Assembly (NCBI RefSeq): GCF_900115185.1
Contig: NZ_FOVN01000002.1
Location: forward strand, 156,335 to 220,334
Length of the DNA: 64,000 bases
Reading direction: 5' to 3'
DNA from: Algorimicrobium echini
GTDB taxonomy: Bacteria > Bacteroidota > Bacteroidia > Flavobacteriales > Flavobacteriaceae
Made by a program: the position numbers and the translations under genes. Positions 55,670 to 64,000 of the stretch are shown one piece after another. Under the pieces are notes generated by a model. The model saw only the letters and a program-made list of their open reading frames with translations. It made no database searches and was not told the origin of the DNA. Each line of letters begins with the position of its first letter. Positions within the stretch are counted from its first letter, which is position 1.

Positions 55670-56314
55670 ATGGAAAAATTATATAGTGTTGCTGTTTTAG
55701 ACGATCATGATTTAATTAGTGAAGCCATTAAATCTTTGCTAGATGCAAACAAAACATATCAATTTGTAGCTGGCTTTTTAAGTGCATCAGCTTGCATTCA
55801 GCATTTGAACTCTTTTAATGATGTAGATATTTTATTATTGGATATACATTTAAATGGGGAGGATGGTTTAAAAATCTGTAAAACTTTAACCCATGACTTC
55901 CCTTCGCTTCACAAAATTATGCTTACAAGTTTAACACAACAAAGTTTGGTTACAGAAGCTCTTAAAAATGGAGCCAAGGGTTATTTACCAAAAAATGTAG
56001 GTTATCATGAACTAATTGAGGCCTTAGATACGGTAGTAAGAGACAAGATATACTTACATAAAGACATTTCCTTTTTACCAATTAAAAATGAAAAAGAATC
56101 TACGTATCGATATTTGCCAAAATTAACCAGAAGAGAGAAAGAAATACTTCAGCTAATACTGGATGAAAAAACTACACAAGAAATAGCAGAAAAACTTTTT
56201 ATAGCTGTTAGTACAGTAGAAACCCATCGCTCTAGTTTATTAACAAAAACAGGGTCTAAAAATGTAGTAGGATTAATTAAATATACTATTGAAAAAGGGC
56301 TTTTATCTTTATAA
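55670..56314 (+). CDS. LuxR-family response regulator
   Basis: The 214-residue regulator has a receiver domain with the acidic pair DDHD, phosphoacceptor D58 in LLLDIHLNGEDG, and a lysine in AKGYLPKNVG. A C-terminal LuxR/NarL helix-turn-helix follows (LTRREKEILQLILDEKTTQEIAEKL, VSTVETHRSSLLTKTGSKN). It is the partner of the TPR kinase. Targets are not known; the divergent surface gene run is the closest candidate. Confidence 0.95.
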   Translation: MEKLYSVAVLDDHDLISEAIKSLLDANKTYQFVAGFLSASACIQHLNSFNDVDILLLDIHLNGEDGLKICKTLTHDFPSLHKIMLTSLTQQSLVTEALKNGAKGYLPKNVGYHELIEALDTVVRDKIYLHKDISFLPIKNEKESTYRYLPKLTRREKEILQLILDEKTTQEIAEKLFIAVSTVETHRSSLLTKTGSKNVVGLIKYTIEKGLLSL

Positions 56315-56381
56315 GAAGCTATTTATTTAATATAAAAACACGATATTTGTAGCTTCAATTTTTTAACTAAATAGAGAGATT

Positions 56382-56564
56382 ATGGCAATGAATAAAAATA
56401 CGGTTTTAGCTTGGGCGACTGCCATTATGGTTTTCGTAGGTTTAGCTTTAATAGCACTTGGTGCGTTTAGATATGATGATGTAGCAGGTTGGGGATTTGC
56501 AGCTGTAGGAATTGGTTTTTTTGCAATAGCTTGGGTTTTCAATGCACTAAAAGGGCGTGTATAA
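56382..56564 (+). CDS. Small two-helix membrane protein (CAL67264-like)
   Basis: The 60-residue protein has two membrane helices (VLAWATAIMVFVGLALIALG and GWGFAAVGIGFFAIAWVF) with the FRYDDVAG loop between them. Very similar small proteins are found across flavobacteria, and I recall the name CAL67264 family for them. The function is unknown. It lies 72 bases before ettA. Real coding status is supported by the conserved loop and the position. Confidence 0.8.
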   Translation: MAMNKNTVLAWATAIMVFVGLALIALGAFRYDDVAGWGFAAVGIGFFAIAWVFNALKGRV

Positions 56565-56635
56565 TTAGCTTTCTTTGGTAAGTACCTCCCTAATAAATAT
56601 AATTAACCACAAATAACGTAATAATAACAAACATT

Positions 56636-58327
56636 ATGAGTGACGATAAAAAAGTAATATTTTCAATGTCTGGTTTAACCAAGACATTTCCTGGCGCAAA
56701 TACACCAGTTTTAAAAAACATTTATTTAAGTTTTTTCTATGGTGCTAAAATTGGAATTTTAGGTTTAAATGGGTCTGGAAAATCTACCCTTTTAAAGATT
56801 ATTGCTGGTCAAGATAAAAACTACCAAGGTGATGTTACTTTCTTACAAGATTATTCCGTAGGATATTTAGAGCAAGAACCTCAATTAGATGATAATAAAA
56901 CCGTAATGGAGGTTGTCCGTGAAGGAGCAGCAGAAACAGTTGCTATACTTGACGAGTACAACAAAATTAATGACATGTTTGGTTTAGAGGAAGTGTATTC
57001 TGATGCTGATAAAATGGAAAAGCTGATGAATCGTCAAGCGGTTCTTCAAGATCAAATTGATGCATCTGATGCTTGGGAATTAGATACCAAACTAGAAATT
57101 GCTATGGATGCGTTACGAACACCAGATGGCGATAAAAAAATTGGCGTTCTCTCTGGAGGTGAGCGTCGTCGTGTAGCGTTGTGTCGTTTATTATTACAAG
57201 AACCTGATGTATTATTATTAGATGAGCCTACTAACCACCTTGATGCCGAGTCGGTACATTGGTTGGAACAACATTTAGCACATTATAAGGGAACTGTAAT
57301 TGCAGTTACGCACGATAGATATTTTTTAGATAATGTAGCAGGTTGGATTTTAGAATTAGACAGAGGCGAGGGTATTCCATGGAAAGGAAACTATTCGTCT
57401 TGGTTGGATCAGAAATCTAAACGTATGGCGCATGAAAGTAAAGTGGCTTCTAAACGTCAAAAAACGTTAGAGCGTGAGTTGGAATGGGTACGTCAAGGTG
57501 CTAAAGGACGTCAAACCAAGCAAAAAGCCCGTTTGAATAATTACGATAAATTAATGAGTCAAGACCAAAAACAATTGGATGAAAAACTTGAAATTTATAT
57601 TCCAAATGGTCCGCGTTTAGGAACCAATGTTATTGAAGCCAAAGGTGTGAGTAAGGGTTATGATGATAAATTATTATATGAAGATTTAAACTTCAACTTA
57701 CCTCAAGCAGGAATAGTTGGTATTATTGGTCCCAACGGAGCAGGTAAGACCACTATTTTTAAAATGATTATGGGTGAAGTTGCGCCTGATAAGGGGGAGT
57801 TTATTGTGGGCGAAACTGCAAAAATTGCTTACGTAGATCAAAGTCATTCTAATATAGATCCAGAAAAAACAATATGGCAAAATTTTAGTGATGAGCAAGA
57901 TTTAGTAATGATGGGTGGAAAAGAAGTGAATTCTAGAGCCTATTTAAGTCGTTTCAATTTTTCAGGTGGAGAACAAAACAAAAAAGTAAAATTATTATCT
58001 GGTGGTGAGCGAAATCGTCTGCATTTAGCAATGACTTTAAAGGAAGAAGGCAACGTATTGTTACTAGATGAGCCAACAAATGATTTGGACGTTAACACGT
58101 TACGTGCCCTAGAAGAAGGTTTAGAAAACTTTGCCGGTTGTGCCGTTGTTATTAGTCACGACCGTTGGTTTCTAGATAGAATTTGTACACACATACTAGC
58201 ATTTGAAGGTAATAGTGAAGTGTATTTCTTTGAAGGTAGTTTTAGTGATTACGAAGAAAATAAGAAAAAACGTTTAGGTGGCGATTTAATGCCAAAACGC
58301 ATAAAGTATAAAAAATTGGTTCGCTAA
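56636..58327 (+). CDS. ettA: Energy-dependent translational throttle protein EttA (ABC-F)
   Basis: The 563-residue protein has two ABC domains without membrane helices. The first has GLNGSGKST, LSGGERRRVALCRLLLQ and LLLDEPTNHLD; the second has GPNGAGKTT, LSGGERNRLHLA and LLLDEPTNDLD. The two are separated by the ABC-F linker (KRQKTLERELEWVRQGAKGRQTKQ), and the ARM insert is in the first domain. EttA binds the ribosomal E site and gates the first elongation step according to ADP/ATP. A strong terminator follows. Confidence 0.96.
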   Translation: MSDDKKVIFSMSGLTKTFPGANTPVLKNIYLSFFYGAKIGILGLNGSGKSTLLKIIAGQDKNYQGDVTFLQDYSVGYLEQEPQLDDNKTVMEVVREGAAETVAILDEYNKINDMFGLEEVYSDADKMEKLMNRQAVLQDQIDASDAWELDTKLEIAMDALRTPDGDKKIGVLSGGERRRVALCRLLLQEPDVLLLDEPTNHLDAESVHWLEQHLAHYKGTVIAVTHDRYFLDNVAGWILELDRGEGIPWKGNYSSWLDQKSKRMAHESKVASKRQKTLERELEWVRQGAKGRQTKQKARLNNYDKLMSQDQKQLDEKLEIYIPNGPRLGTNVIEAKGVSKGYDDKLLYEDLNFNLPQAGIVGIIGPNGAGKTTIFKMIMGEVAPDKGEFIVGETAKIAYVDQSHSNIDPEKTIWQNFSDEQDLVMMGGKEVNSRAYLSRFNFSGGEQNKKVKLLSGGERNRLHLAMTLKEEGNVLLLDEPTNDLDVNTLRALEEGLENFAGCAVVISHDRWFLDRICTHILAFEGNSEVYFFEGSFSDYEENKKKRLGGDLMPKRIKYKKLVR

Positions 58328-58333
58328 TTGCAT

Positions 58334-58363
58334 AAAAAAGCCTCGTAAATACGAGGCTTTTTT
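58334..58363 (+). terminator. Strong terminator after ettA
   Basis: A stem of about 13 bases (AAAAAAGCCTCGT / ACGAGGCTTTTTT) with a small AAT-rich loop is flanked by A and T runs. It can act in both directions between ettA and the convergent small gene. Confidence 0.9.
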
Positions 58364-58382
58364 ATGTTATTTTTTTAAGGAA

Positions 58383-58625
58383 TTAATTATTATTATACAT
58401 ATGTCCTTCGGTAAAATCTTGATAAGGTTTTTTTTCGCTTTCATCTGTTGATGGTGATGCTTTGCTTAAACGCTCGTTTTCTTTTTTAAGTATTATAGAC
58501 TTCCTAACACCTAAAATTAATAGAATTAAAAAAAATATAACAGTTATAGCAAGAATCTTTACAATGCTTATTTGTTCAATTAAGAAAAATGTTTGGTATA
58601 CGAAAAAGGTCCATTTCAGAAACAT
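58383..58625 (-). CDS. Small single-pass membrane protein
   Basis: The 80-residue product has an N-terminal hydrophobic stretch, one clear membrane helix (ILAITVIFFLILLILGV, about 25-41), a short coiled segment (SIILKKENERLSKA) and a polar C-terminus. I do not recognise the family. An internal start is possible, since the first 20 residues look atypical. It lies alone between the ettA terminator and the MBL lipoprotein gene. Confidence 0.5.
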   Translation of the reverse strand: MFLKWTFFVYQTFFLIEQISIVKILAITVIFFLILLILGVRKSIILKKENERLSKASPSTDESEKKPYQDFTEGHMYNNN

Positions 58626-58707
58626 AGTAGGTTGATTGATTGGGTTAATAGCTTGTCAAATATAAAATATTTTTTTTAGTAACCAACTAAAAATGAAAAT
58701 ATTGTGA

Positions 58708-59535
58708 CTATTTGTACCAATTTAATTGCACAACTTCTATGGCCTTATTCTTATTGTTTATTATAGTTTTAAAATTTGCAACATCACTTAATCCTTCTGT
58801 TCCGCGATAATGATATGGTAAAACTATTTTTGGTTGAAATGCTAAAACGGCATCAGCTGCATTTTCTACAGGCATAGTATATGGCAAATTCATACATACT
58901 AATGCTATGTCTATATTATCAAGATTTCTCATTTCTGGTATATCTTCCGTATCACCAGAAATGTATATTCGCTGATTGTTTAGAGTTAAAATATAGCCAT
59001 TACCACGACCTTTAGTATGAAATTTTAAAGCTTCTTCACGTAAATTATACATAGGTATGGCTTCAACACCCATGGTAAATTCACCAATTGAAAAACTTTC
59101 ATTTAAACCATTAAAAAAAACATTGAAATTAGCTTTCAGAGATTCTGGTAATTTTTCTTTTACAGCCTCTGGACCAATAATAATGGTGTTAGTGGTGTTA
59201 ATAGCCTCCAAAGTTTTAGTATCCAAATGATCTCCATGGATATCGGTAATTAAAATAAAATTTGGACTACTAAATGGTGTATACCGTTCTGCATCACCTA
59301 CGGGATCAATATATATAGATGTGTTATTATATTCTAAAACAAGACTGGCATGTTCAATAGGTGTTATTTTAATGTTTGAAGCTTCATATAAATTTGAATT
59401 TTCAATATCTGATGACGGTTTATTATTTTGCTCTGTTGCGGTTTCAATATTAATGGGTTCAACCTTATTTTTATCTGTTTTACAATTAGAGAATAATAAG
59501 GTAATTAGTAGTATTGGTAGAATTTTAATTTTCAT
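58708..59535 (-). CDS. MBL-fold metallo-hydrolase lipoprotein
   Basis: The 275-residue protein has a lipobox ending at C18 (LLFSNCKT), a polar linker, and an UlaG-like metallo-beta-lactamase fold. It has LITDIHGDHLD (D98, H100, D102, H103), ISGDTEDIPEMRN with bridging Asp, and LPYHYRG with the late histidine. The first metal histidine of HxHxDH is an aspartate here, which also occurs in some relatives. It should face the periplasm. Two in-frame ATGs exist; 59535 gives the better signal peptide. The substrate is unknown. Confidence 0.85.
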   Translation of the reverse strand: MKIKILPILLITLLFSNCKTDKNKVEPINIETATEQNNKPSSDIENSNLYEASNIKITPIEHASLVLEYNNTSIYIDPVGDAERYTPFSSPNFILITDIHGDHLDTKTLEAINTTNTIIIGPEAVKEKLPESLKANFNVFFNGLNESFSIGEFTMGVEAIPMYNLREEALKFHTKGRGNGYILTLNNQRIYISGDTEDIPEMRNLDNIDIALVCMNLPYTMPVENAADAVLAFQPKIVLPYHYRGTEGLSDVANFKTIINNKNKAIEVVQLNWYK

Positions 59536-59584
59536 GGTGTGTTTAATTTTCATTCAAGTTACAATATATTTGAAAAATTATCAA

Positions 59585-60046
59585 TCATAAATCTAAAACC
59601 ATCTTTATATTACCACGTTTATATGGTGCATTAGCCTCAACGGGAATTTCTTTAAATCCAAATTTTTTATAAATATAAATAGCGTTTTCTAATTTGGTGT
59701 TTGAGTAGAGAAGTAGTTGTTTCATCTCCTTTTTTTTGGCAAATTCAATGCAATGAGCTACTAATTTCTGACCAATTTTTTGTCCGCGACATCGAGGTAA
59801 AACAGCCATTTTAGTAAGTTCCAATACATGTTGGTTGTTAGTAGGCATGAGAGCAACTGTAGCAACAACACATGAATTATTTTTTATAAAAAAAATATGG
59901 CCACCCTTATTAATAATATAAGTTTCAGGTTTGCTTAAAACCTCTTCATCAAAAGGCTCAACATAGAAATGTGTTTGCAACCATTCTATATTTAAGGCAT
60001 AAAAATCTTCAGCGTATTGTTTGTTAAAAGGAATGATGTCAAGCAT
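59585..60046 (-). CDS. GNAT-family N-acetyltransferase
   Basis: The 153-residue protein has the GNAT acetyl-CoA site in LTKMAVLPRCRGQKIGQKLV, preceded by the strand VVATVALMP and followed by LLYSNTKLENAIYIYKKFGF. The family acetylates amines of small molecules or proteins; the substrate is unknown. It overlaps the 3' end of hutG by eight bases, so translation is probably coupled and it may be a late addition to a histidine-degradation transcript. Confidence 0.88.
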   Translation of the reverse strand: MLDIIPFNKQYAEDFYALNIEWLQTHFYVEPFDEEVLSKPETYIINKGGHIFFIKNNSCVVATVALMPTNNQHVLELTKMAVLPRCRGQKIGQKLVAHCIEFAKKKEMKQLLLYSNTKLENAIYIYKKFGFKEIPVEANAPYKRGNIKMVLDL

Positions 60047-61061
60047 TTGTGTGTGCTCTAATAAAATCGGTTATTAAATAGGTTAAAAGTTTGCCAACTT
60101 GATTTTCGGAGTCAGGAGTTGGAGCAGCTTCGCATAGATGAAGATACATAGCGTGTTTATTTTGAGCCGTAGTATTTAAAAAAGCCCGTGCTTTACCCAT
60201 ACTAAATCCACTTGGCGTCATCGCACTACTTGGTGTATTTTGAATGGCATCGCAATCCAGTTCAATTCCATAAGGTTTTGAGTTAATATGCTGTAATGCA
60301 CGTTTTAATTCAGACTTAAATTTCAATTCTTTTCGCACCTCAATGGCTTCAAAGGTATTGAATTCTATATGCCTGTTTTCCTCTAGTTGTGTAAATATAG
60401 CATCAGAGGTATAGTTTTCGTGTAAACCGAAAATAAAATATTTTTTTAAAAACCCTTCAGAAACGGCATAACTAAAGCCATTCCCACTGTGTCTGCCTTC
60501 TTCAGTTCTGAAATCTGAATGTGCATCAAAATTAATAACATTTATTGGTTTTTTTAAAGCTAATGATGCTCCTTTTATATTGCCATAGGCATTGTTATGA
60601 CCACCTCCAATAATAATTGGTGTTTTTCCAGCTTTAATGATGAGAGCCACGAGTTCAGAAACGTGTTTATCAATGTTTTTAACCAGTTTTCTAGCTTTTT
60701 GAATATCTTTTGAATTTGATTGATTTAAACTTTTTAGTTTATGCATGTCATCAAAAAAATCTAAATAACCAAGAATTAGAACTTTATTAGGATGTGTAAA
60801 TTTATTACTTTGAATATTTAACAAAACTTTAAGGCAGGCATTCCAAGCATTAGAAGTACCTATTTTACCGTGATTAGCAAAGACACCTATATCTTCTGGA
60901 ATACCAAAAATAACATATTGAACATCTAAATTTATAAGCTGCTCGTATATACCTGTAAGATGGGGAATTATGTGTATATGTTCACCAAATTTGGATTCAT
61001 CTGGGCGCTTATTTACTAGCGAATTACGATTTGACTCATTAAATAATACCAGTTTATCCAT
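60039..61061 (-). CDS. hutG: Formimidoylglutamase
   Basis: The 340-residue ureohydrolase has the manganese motifs GGGHNNAYG, NFDAHSDFRTEEGRHSG and ELDCDAIQ, with the histidine and aspartate ligands in the arginase-family order. In histidine degradation it hydrolyses N-formimidoyl-glutamate to glutamate and formamide. hutI lies 1.6 kb away on the same strand, which supports this over agmatinase. ATGs at 61061 and 61067 are equally possible starts. GNAT follows with an eight-base overlap. Confidence 0.87.
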   Translation of the reverse strand: MDKLVLFNESNRNSLVNKRPDESKFGEHIHIIPHLTGIYEQLINLDVQYVIFGIPEDIGVFANHGKIGTSNAWNACLKVLLNIQSNKFTHPNKVLILGYLDFFDDMHKLKSLNQSNSKDIQKARKLVKNIDKHVSELVALIIKAGKTPIIIGGGHNNAYGNIKGASLALKKPINVINFDAHSDFRTEEGRHSGNGFSYAVSEGFLKKYFIFGLHENYTSDAIFTQLEENRHIEFNTFEAIEVRKELKFKSELKRALQHINSKPYGIELDCDAIQNTPSSAMTPSGFSMGKARAFLNTTAQNKHAMYLHLCEAAPTPDSENQVGKLLTYLITDFIRAHTNA

Positions 61062-61181
61062 AAACATTAAAATAATTAAATAGAAAGTATAAATGTACTT
61101 TTTATTTGAAACTTTAAAAACAATTGCTTAAAAAAGCACAAAAATAGTAGTAACTTTAATTTTTAAAAAAACGAATTTTTT

Positions 61182-62066
61182 ATGGAATCTAATAAAAACA
61201 GTACAGGATTAAAAGTGGCATTAGGAATAGCTCTAGTTTTATTTGTAGCTACAGGAATTTATACCTCCAAGCTATATAATGAAAAGAAAGATACCGAAGC
61301 CCAATTGTTACAAGAGAAGGAAATGGTTATGAATGATTTGAGTAATATGGCCAAACAATATGATATTGTGATTAACGATAATAATATTGCTAACGAAAAA
61401 TTAGTTGAAGCAAAAAGTCGTATTCAAGGGTTAATAGACTCATTAAAAGTTTCTGAAACAAATGTACAGAGTTTGTATCGTTACAAATCTAAATACGCTG
61501 ATTTGCAAAAAGAAATGACTGTATTATTGACAGAAAATGACCGACTAAAAATTGAAAATGAACTATTGGCAACATCTTTAGATAGTACTAAAATCCGTTT
61601 GGAAGAACGTACCATGTTTACAGACTCATTAATGGTTCAAAACACAGCATTAGCAGAAGTGGTTAGCAATGCTGCTGTTTTAGGTGCTGTAAGCTTAAAA
61701 GGATATGGTGTTATTGAACGTAATTCTGGTAAATTAATTCCTACCGAAAGTGCAAGACGTGCTGATAAAATCCGTGTTTGTTTTACCGTTCCAAAAAATA
61801 CGCTGGTCCAAGGTGGTGATCAAGAATTATATATTCAAGTAATTGATCCAAAAAATAATACCTTGGGAGCAAACGAGCAAATTGAATTTGGTGATAAGGT
61901 GTTGAATTACAGTTTAGTTAGTAAATTTAATTATGAAAATGCAAGTTTGAATATTTGCGAATTTGTAGCGCCTAATGCTGATAGTAAATTTGAAAAAGGC
62001 CGTTATATGGTTAACGTATTTAATCAGAAGGATTTAGTTTCTACTTCAGAATTTATATTAGATTAA
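61182..62066 (+). CDS. Membrane-anchored coiled-coil protein, unknown
   Basis: The 294-residue protein has one N-terminal membrane helix (about 12-30), a long coiled coil (about 38-165) and a C-terminal beta domain (180-294, with RVCFTVPKNTLVQGGDQELYIQVID and GRYMVNVFNQ). The helix is near the N-terminus without a cleavage site, so the coiled coil and domain should be periplasmic. I recognise the layout from flavobacterial genomes but know no function. It is a single + strand gene with its own terminator, surrounded by hut genes on the other strand. Confidence 0.75.
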   Translation: MESNKNSTGLKVALGIALVLFVATGIYTSKLYNEKKDTEAQLLQEKEMVMNDLSNMAKQYDIVINDNNIANEKLVEAKSRIQGLIDSLKVSETNVQSLYRYKSKYADLQKEMTVLLTENDRLKIENELLATSLDSTKIRLEERTMFTDSLMVQNTALAEVVSNAAVLGAVSLKGYGVIERNSGKLIPTESARRADKIRVCFTVPKNTLVQGGDQELYIQVIDPKNNTLGANEQIEFGDKVLNYSLVSKFNYENASLNICEFVAPNADSKFEKGRYMVNVFNQKDLVSTSEFILD

Positions 62067-62105
62067 AACACGCTAATATTGGTTTTCCATAGAGCTAATA
62101 CTAGC

Positions 62106-62139
62106 AAAACCCGGAAGTTTGTTCTTTCGGGTTTTTTTT
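62106..62139 (+). terminator. Terminator after the coiled-coil gene
   Basis: AAAACCCG and CGGGTTTT form a stem, extended by weaker pairs, and are followed by a long T run. The T run touches the stop codon of the convergent gene at 62138. Confidence 0.8.
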
Positions 62140-62716
62140 ACACTTGTTTTTCAGATAATTTCTGAATGCATAATTCCCGTATTTTCCATAGTGTGATAAA
62201 GTCATATTTAATAGAATGGTTAACAATCCAATGTTTTAAATATGTTTGATGTAGTTTGACTTTATACTCACCAATTTGATTTGGAAAAATTTCTTTTTCA
62301 AATACTAATGAATTTTCAAATGAAATGGTATGATTGGATATCCGAGTTATATCTAAAATTTCACTATTAATTTTTAAATAACAATAAGCTTCTGGTAGGA
62401 ACGGTAGTTGCCACTTTTCTAAAACGGCTTTAATACCAGGCGTATTTTCTTCACACATATTATAAACACCTACAAACAGTTTTATGTTAGGGATGTTTTG
62501 TTGATTGGCTAATTCAGCAAGAAATGCATGTTTTGTTGAACAAGTTCCTTTTAACTCTTTTAATACCAAGGAATAATCGCTTCGATTACTATTTCTACCA
62601 TAAGGTAGGTTTTGTATAAAAGTAAGTGTATCCTTATAGTTAGTTATACCAAAATTTAATAGCTTAAATGATAATAGGGATGGATGTGGTGATATAAATT
62701 TATACGATTTGTCCAT
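62138..62716 (-). CDS. Hypothetical protein, possibly transglutaminase-like
   Basis: The 192-residue protein has a GTCSTKHAFLAELANQ segment like the cysteine helix of transglutaminase-like folds, and later EAYCYLKINSEILDITR, in the position of the histidine strand and aspartate. The usual histidine is not evident there, so it may be inactive or the match false. It has no signal peptide. The start overlaps the end of hutI by 17 bases, so it is in the hutI transcript. A role in histidine degradation is not known. Confidence 0.6.
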   Translation of the reverse strand: MDKSYKFISPHPSLLSFKLLNFGITNYKDTLTFIQNLPYGRNSNRSDYSLVLKELKGTCSTKHAFLAELANQQNIPNIKLFVGVYNMCEENTPGIKAVLEKWQLPFLPEAYCYLKINSEILDITRISNHTISFENSLVFEKEIFPNQIGEYKVKLHQTYLKHWIVNHSIKYDFITLWKIRELCIQKLSEKQV

Positions 62717-63935
62717 TTATAATTACCGTTTCAATATGATTATTACCAAAAGCATAGGGTAAATAAGCATAACTTGGAACTGGCTTCGTAATAATAATAT
62801 TCGCTTTTTTTCCACGTGTAATACTGCCGTACATATTGCTAATACCCATGGCATAAGCACCATTAATAGTTGCAGCGTTTATTGCTTCTTCGGGAGTTAA
62901 TTTCATTTTAATACAAGCAGTGCTTACTACAAAATTCATATTACCGCTAGGAGTGGAACCTGGATTATAATCAGTGGCCAATGCTAACGGTAATCCTGCT
63001 TCAATTAATTTACGACCAGGCGTATATGGAATGCTTAAAAAATACGAACAGGAGGGAAGTGCTACTGGCATGGTTTCACCTGTTTTAAGTACTTCAATAT
63101 CATTTAGAGTTAATTCTTCTAAATGGTCTACAGATAGCGCTTGATTGTTTACAGCGACTTCAATACCTCCAAATGCATTAAATTGGTTTACATGAATTTT
63201 AGGAACCAATCCATGTAATTTTCCTGCTTTTAAAATGCGTTCTGTATCGTTTAAATCGAAATAACCTTTTTCGCAAAACACATCAATATACTTGGCTAAT
63301 TGTTCTTTGGCTACTTTTGGGATTAATTCGTTAATAACTAAATCAACAAAACCTTCTTTATTATCTTTGTATTCTTTAGGCACAGCATGTGCTGCTAAAA
63401 GAGTTGCCTTTACTTTTAATGGAAAATTCTGTTTTAATCGTTTAATAACACGCAGCATTTTCAGTTCAGCTTCTACAGTAAGTCCGTAGCCAGATTTTAT
63501 TTCAATGGCACCAGTACCTAATTTCATGACTTGTTTTAGGCGGTTTGCAGATTGTATATACAAATCGTCTTCACTTGTTAGTTGTAGTTTTTCAGCAGAA
63601 TTTAATATACCACCACCACGATTAGCAATATCTTCATAAGACAAGCCATTAATTCTATCTACAAACTCTTGTTCTCTGTTTCCTGCGTAAACAATATGTG
63701 TATGAGAATCGCACCATGTTGGTAAAACCAGTTTCCCAGAAGCATTAATAACAGTGTCTGCTTCCATATTGTTACAATCATCCATTGGACCATAACCTAC
63801 AATGGTATCATCATCTATTAATAAATAAGCATTTTTAATAGTAGGAAGCCGTTTCATATCTTGTCCTGAAACCTTAAGAATATTGCTCTCTCTAACCTGG
63901 ATTAATTCTTGAATATTGGTAATTAATGTCGTCAC
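62700..63935 (-). CDS. hutI: Imidazolonepropionase
   Basis: The 411-residue amidohydrolase opens the imidazolone ring in histidine degradation, giving N-formimidoyl-glutamate, the substrate of HutG. Metal and family motifs are CDSHTHIVYAGNREQEFVDR (HxH), AHAVPKEY, PKIHVNQFNAFGG, SVDHLEELT and ATDYNPGSTPSGNMNFVV. The length is normal. The gene begins 65 bases from the right edge, so its upstream partners (hutH or hutU) cannot be seen. The unknown gene 62138-62716 overlaps its end. Confidence 0.96.
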   Translation of the reverse strand: MTTLITNIQELIQVRESNILKVSGQDMKRLPTIKNAYLLIDDDTIVGYGPMDDCNNMEADTVINASGKLVLPTWCDSHTHIVYAGNREQEFVDRINGLSYEDIANRGGGILNSAEKLQLTSEDDLYIQSANRLKQVMKLGTGAIEIKSGYGLTVEAELKMLRVIKRLKQNFPLKVKATLLAAHAVPKEYKDNKEGFVDLVINELIPKVAKEQLAKYIDVFCEKGYFDLNDTERILKAGKLHGLVPKIHVNQFNAFGGIEVAVNNQALSVDHLEELTLNDIEVLKTGETMPVALPSCSYFLSIPYTPGRKLIEAGLPLALATDYNPGSTPSGNMNFVVSTACIKMKLTPEEAINAATINGAYAMGISNMYGSITRGKKANIIITKPVPSYAYLPYAFGNNHIETVIINGQIV

Positions 63936-64000
63936 GATACTTGTTTTTTCAAAGTTGCTTAATTTTTATTTAATAAAAAAACGCTAACAAAATTATTGCT

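Noticed and set aside
1-64000. tRNA, rRNA, transposase or integrase genes
   Set aside because: Reading the gaps on both strands showed no cloverleaf-like segment with a CCA-type end and no mobile-element gene. The gaps are short and are mostly filled by promoters and hairpins. A covariance-model scan would be the decisive check.

Overview
The window is AT-rich chromosomal DNA from a member of the Bacteroidota, most likely the family Flavobacteriaceae. The reasons are: -7 promoter boxes of the TAnnTTTG type in front of many genes; secreted proteins ending in type IX secretion (T9SS) sorting domains; a complete-looking menaquinone (MK) gene set; many lipoproteins with short flavobacterial signal peptides; and a dense gene layout with few Shine-Dalgarno sites. 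The genus cannot be fixed from this sequence. I saw no rRNA, tRNA, CRISPR array, transposase, integrase or phage module.

Layout. 1-9.9 kb: housekeeping genes. These are the 5' part of a DEAD-box helicase, pabB, tilS overlapping a dsbD-type transporter, adenine deaminase, a YheT-type hydrolase, and a convergent nitronate monooxygenase-like flavoprotein. 10-16 kb: two small sets of poorly known genes on either side of a YifB-type AAA ATPase. One set encodes a lipoprotein, a helical protein and a membrane-inserted amidohydrolase. The other encodes an anchored protein, a polytopic membrane protein and an orphan histidine kinase. 16-20.6 kb: an RluA-type pseudouridine synthase, a four-helix-bundle (23S intervening-sequence family) gene, panB, an NTF2-like protein, sdaA and a lipoprotein. 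20.8-26.1 kb: dnaK, then a 1059-residue BspA-repeat surface protein that is bracketed by an exact 38-bp duplicate of the dnaK terminator.

27.9-41.2 kb holds the menaquinone pathway in three + strand blocks: menI-menF-menD-cvfB, menB-menA-(UPF0173 hydrolase), and menC-(CPBP protease)-menE. The blocks are separated by - strand genes: an unknown protein with a C1 peptidase, and a short-chain dehydrogenase broken by one amber codon with a fatty acid hydroxylase. No clear menH is present; a small alpha/beta hydrolase divergent from menI is the only local candidate.

41.3-48.97 kb: a carboxypeptidase-regulatory/TonB-plug/von Willebrand A fusion protein, an MFS transporter coupled to an acyl-CoA carboxylase beta subunit, and a redox-stress-like run (DoxX-like, FMN reductase, GNAT, MarR, pirin). 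49-56.3 kb: a - strand run of exported proteins (lipoprotein, YadA-head-like protein, two T9SS cargo proteins) divergent from a TPR histidine kinase/LuxR regulator pair. 56.4-64 kb: a small membrane protein, ettA, an MBL-fold lipoprotein, a GNAT overlapping hutG, a coiled-coil membrane protein, and an unknown gene overlapping hutI.

The observations I would follow first are the terminator duplication around the BspA gene, the amber-interrupted SDR, the four-helix-bundle insertion that seems to have rewritten the start of the rluA-like gene, the sigma-54-like dnaK upstream region, and the membrane-inserted amidohydrolase operon. Most of the window is ordinary flavobacterial core genome. I did not find a convincing new defence or mobile system.
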